A stretch of 64,000 nucleotides of DNA from contig JAXHTV010000010.1 of NCBI GenBank assembly GCA_034189865.1, forward strand, positions 41,834 to 105,833, written 5' to 3'. The notes below the pieces were generated by a model, which saw nothing but the letters and a program-made list of their open reading frames with translations, was not told the origin of the DNA and ran no database searches. The translations under genes and the position numbers were made by a program. Of the stretch, positions 58,038 through 64,000 are shown piece after piece. The stretch's first letter is position 1. Each line of letters opens with the position of its first letter. The stretch is from Pseudomonadota bacterium (GTDB lineage Bacteria; Pseudomonadota; Gammaproteobacteria; UBA5335).

Positions 58038-59378
58038 ATGGCGTATAGCAAGATCGTTGTCCCGAAAGATGGCTCCCGCATCACGATCAATAAGGACAGC
58101 ACGGTCAAAGTCCCGGACAACCCAATTATTCCATTTATCGAAGGAGACGGAATCGGAATCGACGTCACCCCCGTGATGCGCCGTGTCGTTGACGAGGCGG
58201 TACACCGTGCTTACGACGGCAAGCGAAAAATCGTGTGGATGGAAGTATACGCCGGGGAGAAAGCGCAAAAGTTGTATGGCGGAGACGAGTGGCTTCCCGA
58301 TGAAACACTGGATGCGCTGCAAAAGTACGTGGTTTCCATCAAAGGCCCTTTGACGACTCCAGTGGGCAAAGGGATTCGTTCACTCAACGTTGCGATTCGT
58401 CAGGTCTTGGACCTTTATGCGTGCGTGCGCCCCATCCGCTATTTCCCCGGTACACCGACGCCAATGAAAGACTCGGAGCACACGCGTATGGTTATTTTTC
58501 GGGAAAATACGGAGGACATCTATGCCGGCATTGAATGGGCAGCTGGATCGGAAGAAGTAAAGAAGGTGATCAAATTCTTACAAGAAGAAATGGGTGTTAC
58601 CGAAATTCGCTTTCCGAATACGTCCGGTATTGGCATCAAGCCGGTTTCCCGCGAAGGATCGCAGCGACTGGTCCGTAAGGCGATACAATACGCAATCGAC
58701 AACGATCACAGTTCGGTGACCTTAGTCCACAAGGGCAATATCATGAAATTCACCGAAGGTGGATTCCGTGACTGGGGCTACGAACTGGCTAAACAAGAGT
58801 TCGGCGCCGAGGTGATTGGTGAGGGGCCTTGGTGCCGCATCAAAAATCCTAAAACGGGGCGTGAGATTGTAATTAAAGACGTGATTGCCGATAACTTTCT
58901 ACAACAGATCCTGTTGAAACCCGAAGAATACGATGTGATCGCAACTTTGAATCTCAACGGCGACTACATCTCCGATGCCCTCGCGGCGCAAGTGGGTGGT
59001 ATCGGTATTGCGCCGGGGGCGAATATTGCCGATGCCGTCGGTGTGTTTGAAGCGACACACGGAACTGCGCCGAAGTACGCGGGTAAAAATCGAGTCAATC
59101 CGGGCTCGATCATTCTCTCAGCGGAAATGATGCTCCGGTACATGGGCTGGTCCGAGGCGGCCGACTTAATACTAAAAGGCGTGTCCGGTGCGATTGCTGA
59201 CAAGCAGGTGACTTACGATTTGGCTCGCGTTCGCGGCAGTTTTACGGCACCTAAGCGTGTCGGCGAGGCTAAGGGCAAGGGTCCTCGCGGTGTGGAAGAA
59301 GAAGTGCAGCGTCTCATTCCTGGCGCGACTCTGGTGAGCTGCTCTGGCTTCGGCGATGCCGTGATCGCTCATATGTGA
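58038..59378 (+). CDS. icd: NADP-dependent isocitrate dehydrogenase
   Basis: A 446-residue homodimeric NADP enzyme, converting isocitrate to 2-oxoglutarate. Ser113 of the E. coli enzyme, the AceK phosphorylation site, is conserved in [13 protein letters not shown] (about residues 109-121). NADP-specificity residues Lys344/Tyr345 equivalents lie in [16 protein letters not shown] (about 350-365), and Tyr391/Arg395 equivalents lie in VTYDLARV. It is about 30 residues longer than E. coli Icd, with an insertion near [13 protein letters not shown] at 58038 follows gaggaatt. Confidence 0.97.
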   Translation: MAYSKIVVPKDGSRITINKDSTVKVPDNPIIPFIEGDGIGIDVTPVMRRVVDEAVHRAYDGKRKIVWMEVYAGEKAQKLYGGDEWLPDETLDALQKYVVSIKGPLTTPVGKGIRSLNVAIRQVLDLYACVRPIRYFPGTPTPMKDSEHTRMVIFRENTEDIYAGIEWAAGSEEVKKVIKFLQEEMGVTEIRFPNTSGIGIKPVSREGSQRLVRKAIQYAIDNDHSSVTLVHKGNIMKFTEGGFRDWGYELAKQEFGAEVIGEGPWCRIKNPKTGREIVIKDVIADNFLQQILLKPEEYDVIATLNLNGDYISDALAAQVGGIGIAPGANIADAVGVFEATHGTAPKYAGKNRVNPGSIILSAEMMLRYMGWSEAADLILKGVSGAIADKQVTYDLARVRGSFTAPKRVGEAKGKGPRGVEEEVQRLIPGATLVSCSGFGDAVIAHM

Positions 59379-59405
59379 GCTAACCGCCGGTATTCTGATT
59401 GGTAA

Positions 59406-60062
59406 ATGATTCCTATGATCCGTGTCCTGTTGGTTGATGATCACAAACTGGTGCGTAGCGGAATCCGCAAAATACTCGACGAGAGTGAAGATGTGGAGGT
59501 TGTAGCGGAGGCCGAGACGGGCGAGCAAGCGCTCGATCTGGCCCGTGAGCATGAACCAGACGTGGTGCTGATGGATGTCAACATGCCAGGTATTGGGGGG
59601 CTGGAGGCGACCCGAAAGCTGTTGCATTTCAATCCCAAAATCAAGGTGATTGCCTTATCTGTGCATCGAAGTGAACCGTACCCGGGACGCCTGCTGGAGG
59701 CGGGCGCCTCGGGTTATTTGACGAAAGACTGCAGCGCGGACGAGATTATCTCCGCCGTCCACAAGGTGTATGCGGGAGAGACTTATATCGATGCTGACAT
59801 CGCTCGGGAGATGGCGCTATCGCGTTTGCCGGGAAAAAAGGCTGCCAGCGGATTGGAGGAGCTCTCTCAGCGTGAGATGCAGGTTATGCTGATGGTTGTG
59901 CAGGGCAAGCCGATTCAGGAAATCTCCGATCGGCTGTTTATCAGTCCTAAGACCGTAAGCACGTATCGTTACCGCCTTTTCGAGAAGCTCGGTGTCCACA
60001 ACGACGTGGAGTTGACAAGGCTTGCGATGCGCTACGGTTTGATCGATGAAAATGCCGATTAG
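59406..60062 (+). CDS. uvrY: UvrY/GacA-type response regulator
   Basis: A 218-residue two-component regulator with a receiver domain and a LuxR-type helix-turn-helix. Receiver residues are the acidic pocket LLVDDHKL, the phospho-Asp in VLMDVNMPG (about residue 57), and Lys in GYLTKDC (about 108). The output domain is LSQREMQVMLMVVQGKPIQEISDRLF (in parts, about 156-181) with SPKTVSTYRYRLFEKL. In relatives it is activated by BarA/GacS and controls CsrB-type small RNAs. The start could be ATG at 59406 or 59415. It lies upstream of the uvrC cluster as in most Gammaproteobacteria. Confidence 0.93.
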   Translation: MIPMIRVLLVDDHKLVRSGIRKILDESEDVEVVAEAETGEQALDLAREHEPDVVLMDVNMPGIGGLEATRKLLHFNPKIKVIALSVHRSEPYPGRLLEAGASGYLTKDCSADEIISAVHKVYAGETYIDADIAREMALSRLPGKKAASGLEELSQREMQVMLMVVQGKPIQEISDRLFISPKTVSTYRYRLFEKLGVHNDVELTRLAMRYGLIDENAD

Positions 60063-60138
60063 GCGTCTCCAACACCGCGTTTAGCATCCCCAAATTGAAC
60101 ACGTTTGGCCCGCTGTTTTAGTCTTTCTTTGAAGTCCT

Positions 60139-60777
60139 ATGTCCTATTTTGATCTGTCGTGCCGGAAATGTCCCCGGTTGAGCGATTACTTGGATAAAGT
60201 TAAAGCGCAATACCCAGATTATCATTGCGCGCCGGTTGCGCCGTTCGGTGATCCGGATGCCAAACTGCTGATTGTGGGGTTGGCGCCGGGAATGCATGGG
60301 GCGAACGCGACCGGCAGACCGTTCACCGGTGACTACGCCGGGATATTGTTGTACGAGACGCTCTACAAGCACGGCTTTGGCAGTCAGGAAGAATCGCTCA
60401 ACGCGCAAGATGGTCTAGCCCTCCGAAATTGCAGGATTACTAATGCGGTCAAGTGCTTGCCGCCGGCGAACAAACCCTTGGGGCCGGAAATAAGGCAATG
60501 CAACGACTATCTTGTAACGGAACTCGAATCGTTGCCAGAAGGTGCGGTCATACTGGCACTTGGGCACATCGCCCACCAAGCGGTGGTGAGAGCATCCGGG
60601 CAGAAGTTGAAAGACTATCCGTTCGGGCATGGGCGGTGGGTATCTTTGCCCACAGGGCATTACTTATTGGACTCCTATCACTGCAGTCGATACAACACCG
60701 CAACAAGACGGCTGACGGCAGAGATGTTTACACGCGTGTTCGACACCGCGAAGCGACTACTCAATGCTGATGGTTGA
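60139..60777 (+). CDS. Uracil-DNA glycosylase, family 5 (UdgB-like)
   Basis: A 212-residue DNA repair glycosylase. The family-5 motif 1 is GLAPGMHGANATGRPFTGDYAG (in parts, about residues 50-71), and motif 2 is the helix-end LDSYHCSRYNT (about 178-188). Four cysteines for a 4Fe-4S cluster can be assigned: CRKC (8 and 11), the Cys in AVKCLPPANKP, and the Cys in RQCNDYL. It removes uracil or other deaminated bases. The gene overlaps uvrC by 14 bases, an unusual place that brings a glycosylase into the nucleotide excision repair operon. Confidence 0.9.
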   Translation: MSYFDLSCRKCPRLSDYLDKVKAQYPDYHCAPVAPFGDPDAKLLIVGLAPGMHGANATGRPFTGDYAGILLYETLYKHGFGSQEESLNAQDGLALRNCRITNAVKCLPPANKPLGPEIRQCNDYLVTELESLPEGAVILALGHIAHQAVVRASGQKLKDYPFGHGRWVSLPTGHYLLDSYHCSRYNTATRRLTAEMFTRVFDTAKRLLNADG

Positions 60778-62602
60778 GGAAAAAGCGACACAGTCAGATT
60801 TCGACGCCAAGGCGGTGATCAAGCGTTTGCCCGACCGGCCGGGTGTGTACACCATGCGGGATGCGGCAGGCGAGATCATCTATGTCGGTAAGGCGCGGCG
60901 ATTGCGTCAGCGCGTGGCGAGTTACTTTCGGGGTGATGCTGTGGCGCCTAAAGTGATGGCGCTGGTCGCCCGGGTGGCGGATATTCAAGTGACGGTGACG
61001 CATACTGAGGTCGAGGCACTGTTGCTGGAGTCGAACCTCATTAAGCAGCATCGCCCGCGCTACAACGTCGTCTTACGTGATGACAAGAGTTATCCCTACA
61101 TCTATCTGGCAGATGATCACCCGTTCCCACGGATGAAGTTCTACCGAGGGAGCCGGCGTCGGAAAGGCCGTTTGTTCGGGCCCTATCCAAACGCAGCGGC
61201 GGTGCGGGGCAGTCTTAAAGAAATCCAGCGTTTATTTCTCATTCGTTCTTGCGAGGATGTGGTCTTCGCGAATCGCTCGCGTCCGTGTTTGCAATACCAG
61301 ATCGGTCGTTGTTCGGCACCTTGTGTGGGCGAGATCAGCGCCACCGACTACGCCAAAGACCTTCGAGATGCCGTACGTTTTCTTGAGGGTAAGACCGATT
61401 TGGTGGTTGATGACCTGGTAGAACGCATGGATTCGGCGGCCCAGTCCTTAGATTTCGAGCAGGCCGCCAAATATCGCGATCGAATTGCCCGGTTGCGAAA
61501 GATTCGCGCCAGTCAGGTGGTGAGTGGCCGGGCGGGGGAGGTCGATATTATCGGCACTTATCGTTCCGGGCAGGGTTGGGCGGTGGCGGTCGGTTTCGTC
61601 CGCCGAGGAAGACATCTCGGTCACAAGACCTATCTTCCCCAAGTCCCGACCGATACGAGTGCCGAAGAGCTACGGGCGTCATTCATCAGTCAGTACTATG
61701 TCAGCGGTGAGTTGCCCGCGGAAGTGATTTCAGATGGCCCCGTCGATCAAGGTGAGCTGATCGCGGACATGTTGACGAACCGCGCTGGTCGTCAAGTCCG
61801 ACTCAAACACCGAGTCCGCAGTGAACGGGCGCGGTGGATTGAGATGGCCAAGGACAACGCCAAGCAAGCGCTGGAACTCGGGAATGCATCGTTGGAACAT
61901 CGTTTATCGGCTATGCAATCGATGTTGAACCTGAGTCGCGTTCCGCGGCGGATCGAATGTTTCGACATCAGTCACACGATGGGGGAGGCCACGGTGGCTT
62001 CTTGTGTTGTGTTTGGCCCGCAAGGCGCGATCAAGGGTGACTACCGCCGATTCAACATCCGCGATGCGGCCGGTGGGGATGACTACGCCGCGATGAAAGA
62101 AGCGCTATTGCGGAGATATCGTCGTCTAATTGAGGAGGCGGCCTCGTTGCCCGACCTGATTTTAATTGACGGGGGCAAAGGACAGCTGGCGGAGGCGAAA
62201 TCCGTTCTCGATGAACTGGGCTTGACCAACATCGACCTGATCGGCGTGGCAAAGGGAGCCGAGCGAAAACCGGGGCAGGAACGGTTGTTTTTGCCAGGTC
62301 GCTCTGCCGCTGTATTATTGTCGGGCGAATCCGATGTGCTCCACCTGATACAGCAGATTCGCGACGAAGCCCATCGCTTTGCCATTACGGGTCACCGCCG
62401 GCGGCGGGCCGCCGCCCGGACAAAGTCCAGTTTGGAGACCATTGCCGGATTGGGCCCGAAACGGCGACGCAGTCTGTTGCGACAGTTCGGTGGACTGAAG
62501 CAGGTTGCCGATGCCGGCGTCGATGAATTGGCCAGCGTAAAAGGGATATCCCGAGCTTTGGCGCAACGCATATACGATAATTTTCATGCCGACAACAGAT
62601 GA
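60764..62602 (+). CDS. uvrC: UvrABC system protein C
   Basis: A 612-residue excinuclease that makes both incisions in nucleotide excision repair. The GIY-YIG domain is at about residues 26-60 (PGVYTMRDAAGEIIYVGKARRLRQRV in parts), followed by the UVR motif (AAQSLDFEQAAKYRDRI), the RNase H-like 5' nuclease with ECFDISHTMGEATVAS (about 388-403) and LILIDGGKGQL, and C-terminal helix-hairpin-helix repeats ([16 protein letters not shown], about 563-578). The start is ATG at 60764 or, two codons later, 60770. Confidence 0.97.
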   Translation: MLMVEEKATQSDFDAKAVIKRLPDRPGVYTMRDAAGEIIYVGKARRLRQRVASYFRGDAVAPKVMALVARVADIQVTVTHTEVEALLLESNLIKQHRPRYNVVLRDDKSYPYIYLADDHPFPRMKFYRGSRRRKGRLFGPYPNAAAVRGSLKEIQRLFLIRSCEDVVFANRSRPCLQYQIGRCSAPCVGEISATDYAKDLRDAVRFLEGKTDLVVDDLVERMDSAAQSLDFEQAAKYRDRIARLRKIRASQVVSGRAGEVDIIGTYRSGQGWAVAVGFVRRGRHLGHKTYLPQVPTDTSAEELRASFISQYYVSGELPAEVISDGPVDQGELIADMLTNRAGRQVRLKHRVRSERARWIEMAKDNAKQALELGNASLEHRLSAMQSMLNLSRVPRRIECFDISHTMGEATVASCVVFGPQGAIKGDYRRFNIRDAAGGDDYAAMKEALLRRYRRLIEEAASLPDLILIDGGKGQLAEAKSVLDELGLTNIDLIGVAKGAERKPGQERLFLPGRSAAVLLSGESDVLHLIQQIRDEAHRFAITGHRRRRAAARTKSSLETIAGLGPKRRRSLLRQFGGLKQVADAGVDELASVKGISRALAQRIYDNFHADNR

Positions 62603-62611
62603 GCAAACCGT

Positions 62612-63166
62612 ATGCGGATGAACGTTCCCAATCTATTAACGTTATCCCGTATCATCCTGATTCCGCTTTTCGTCGTGGCGTACTACGCACCGATGTCTGG
62701 GGCGCAGACGCTGGCGGCATCGCTTTTCGTGTTGGCAGCTATCACGGATTGGTTGGATGGCTATTTGGCCCGTCGATGGGGGCAGACTTCTGCCTTCGGC
62801 GCGTTTTTTGATCCCGTTGCCGACAAGCTCATGGTGGCGATGGCGCTGTTAATTGTTCTCCAAAACGATCCACGTCTCATCATGGCCTTACCCGTCGCGG
62901 TCATCATCGGGCGAGAAATCACCGTCTCAGCGCTGCGTGAGTGGATGGCAGAGATTGGTCATCGCGGTCGCGTTGCGGTTTCAATGTGGGGCAAAGTCAA
63001 GACGACGGTCCAAATGATTTCGCTGGTGATTCTGTTGCTGGCCGACTGGCCGACTTATCCGCTCGGTCTGCTCGGGCTTTATATTGCCGCGATATTGACG
63101 CTTTGGTCCATGATTCAGTACCTGCTCGCGGCCTGGCCCTCCATTGCGAACGACGCGCAGGGATAG
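62612..63166 (+). CDS. pgsA: CDP-diacylglycerol-glycerol-3-phosphate 3-phosphatidyltransferase
   Basis: A 184-residue membrane enzyme for phosphatidylglycerol phosphate synthesis. It opens MNVPNLLTLSRIILIPLF, and the CDP-alcohol phosphatase signature is DWLDGYLARRWGQTSAFGAFFDPVADK (in parts, about residues 46-72), with the D-G-x2-A-R-x8-G-x3-D-x3-D pattern intact. About four hydrophobic segments follow. It is 9 bases downstream of uvrC, the standard uvrC-pgsA pair. Confidence 0.96.
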   Translation: MRMNVPNLLTLSRIILIPLFVVAYYAPMSGAQTLAASLFVLAAITDWLDGYLARRWGQTSAFGAFFDPVADKLMVAMALLIVLQNDPRLIMALPVAVIIGREITVSALREWMAEIGHRGRVAVSMWGKVKTTVQMISLVILLLADWPTYPLGLLGLYIAAILTLWSMIQYLLAAWPSIANDAQG

Positions 63167-63205
63167 ATCGCGTTGGTGTGGCGTGCTCAGAGTGCCTCAG
63201 GGCGC

Positions 63206-63233
63206 TTGACTCTTTTGCTTTCGTCGATAGAAT
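63206..63233 (+). promoter_or_regulatory. Sigma-70 promoter for the tRNA-Gly/tRNA-Cys transcript
   Basis: TTGACT (63206-63211) and TAGAAT (63228-63233) with a 16-base spacer lie 17 bases upstream of tRNA-Gly. The sequence after the -10 element is GC-rich (AGTGCCTCTC), as in stringently controlled stable-RNA promoters. Confidence 0.75.
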
Positions 63234-63249
63234 AGTGCCTCTCTGTCGG

Positions 63250-63324
<75 letters not shown>

Positions 63325-63429
63325 GTATTCACCGCGACGGCATCGGGGTGGTCTATCTCGATGCCGTTGTTTTTGTGCAAGACATCCTATCAGATGGCCG
63401 GGCACACGATATTCGCTCCCGCAGTTACC

Positions 63430-63503
63430 GGCTAGGTGGCAGAGTGGTTATGCAGCGGCCTGCAAAGCCGTGGACGTCGGTTCGATTCCGGCCCTAGCCT
63501 CCA
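63430..63503 (+). tRNA. tRNA-Cys, anticodon GCA
   Basis: The acceptor arm pairs GGCTAGG with CCTAGCC; the anticodon arm around GCGGCCTGCAAAGCCG carries anticodon GCA; the T arm is GTCGGTTCGATTCCGGC. CCA is encoded. It follows tRNA-Gly by 105 bases, and a tRNA-Leu(UAA), often third in this cluster, is not seen before the window ends. Confidence 0.97.
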
Positions 63504-63791
63504 ATCCCCCCGTCGTTGTCCAACGACCCTGCAGTCTCTTCGAAACCCGGGATATCGGGATTCTATGTTTTTCCGATGTTTGATCTCAGTCGCAGAAAAG
63601 TCAGAGCGACATCCACCAGCGCGCCAGTTCCCAGGTTATCGGCGTTGGGATCGCTGTGCGAGGGAGACGGGACGCTGCCATCGCGCAATGGTTAGCCGGG
63701 GTTGATCCAGACCGATTCGGGAAGCGAATTTCTGGACGATTAATACGACGAGGGGCTGGTCTTACGGGAGACCTACGTTGATCTAACGAGT
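63504..63791. other. Sequence between tRNA-Cys and the right-end reading frame
   Basis: I see no gene or recognised element in this 288-base stretch beyond the short hairpin next to the tRNA. Frames that run through it come from the tRNA and lack coding character. Confidence 0.4.
63512..63527 (+). repeat. Hairpin after tRNA-Cys
   Basis: GTCGTT (63512-63517) pairs with AACGAC (63522-63527) over a 4-base loop, right behind the tRNA-Cys. It has no T-run, so it may be a processing or pausing structure rather than a terminator. Confidence 0.35.
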
Positions 63792-64000
63792 ATGAATCGT
63801 ATTTTTTCGTCTCGGACGCCAGCAGGTCGTATAGGGGGAGACGGATTTCTTCCGTATCACCGATATCATTCATTGGTTGCGATTCAGCTGATCGATCAGT
63901 GGATCGTCGACTATGACGAAGATGATGACATCGTCGAGGTGCTTTCCTATGGGCAGGGGCGCGATGAGCACACGGTTTTCGTGACTGCCTCGCTGCTCCT
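63792..64000 (+). CDS. Unidentified protein, N-terminal fragment
   Basis: An open frame starts at ATG 63792 and runs to the end of the window (69 codons), also open upstream to a stop at 63741. The visible sequence begins MNRIFSSRTPAGRIGGDGF and has a strongly acidic patch, WIVDYDEDDDIVEVL. No family is recognised and no strong Shine-Dalgarno is seen. Codon pattern in the second half looks protein-like, but a chance frame cannot be excluded. Confidence 0.4.
   Translation, partial: MNRIFSSRTPAGRIGGDGFLPYHRYHSLVAIQLIDQWIVDYDEDDDIVEVLSYGQGRDEHTVFVTASLL

Noticed and set aside
57906..58322. 138-codon minus-strand frame over the icd start
   Set aside because: Antisense shadow of icd.
63601..63873. 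90-codon minus-strand frame at the right end
   Set aside because: No recognisable motif, low coding character, and it overlaps the better plus-strand frame.

Overview
The window is a mostly core-genome stretch of a gammaproteobacterium with moderately high GC content. The gene order amiC-mutL-miaA-hfq-hflX-hflK-hflC-DUF2065-hisZ-purA-rnr-rlmB-rpsF-rpsR-rplI-dnaB-alr, the divergent pepA/lptFG pair, the pcnB-folK-panBCD-pgi run and the uvrY-uvrC-pgsA-tRNA-Gly-tRNA-Cys cluster are all familiar from Pseudomonas-like and purple-sulfur-like Gammaproteobacteria. I cannot name the genus. Genes are tightly packed, with many ATGA or GTGA start-stop overlaps, so most of the window reads as long operons.

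Layout. 1-2157 (minus): moxR, a DUF58 gene and the start of a TgpA-type transglutaminase. 2302-2945: two small plus-strand genes. 2993-7843 (minus): valS, holC, pepA. 8138-10305 (plus): lptF-lptG. 10374-10826 (minus): an RDD membrane protein. 11069-17721 (plus): pcnB, folK, a deoxynucleoside kinase, panB, panC, panD, pgi. 17754-18884 (minus): queG. 18948-31874 (plus): nnr, tsaE, amiC, mutL, miaA, hfq, hflX, hflKC, a DUF2065 gene, hisZ, purA. A minus-strand tRNA-Leu(CAG) sits at 31961-32047. 32175-40814 (plus): rnr, an OmpA-like lipoprotein, rlmB, rpsF, rpsR, a DUF2232 gene, rplI, dnaB, alr. 40888-42558 (minus): ilvD.

From about 42.7 to 56 kb the content is more accessory: two tandem OmpW-like porins (one strongly diverged), rsmJ, an alpha/beta hydrolase, an MFS transporter, a nitroreductase, and a minus-strand operon of two hotdog thioesterases, an MFE-2-like SDR dehydrogenase and an SCP-x-type thiolase, which looks like a piece of a beta-oxidation route. 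A flavodoxin-like gene, rraA, a patatin-like phospholipase and a CysB-like LysR regulator follow. From 56.3 kb: aceA (glyoxylate shunt) and icd (its competing TCA enzyme), then uvrY, a family-5 uracil-DNA glycosylase, uvrC, pgsA, tRNA-Gly(GCC) and tRNA-Cys(GCA), and an unidentified reading frame that runs off the right end.

I found no CRISPR array, insertion sequence, prophage, toxin-antitoxin pair or recognisable defence system. The items most worth a second look are the thiolase/SDR/thioesterase operon, the degenerate OmpW paralogue, the unusually long aceA upstream region, paired hairpins in the pepA and hfq leaders, and the unidentified end of the window. None is clearly a new system on sequence alone.
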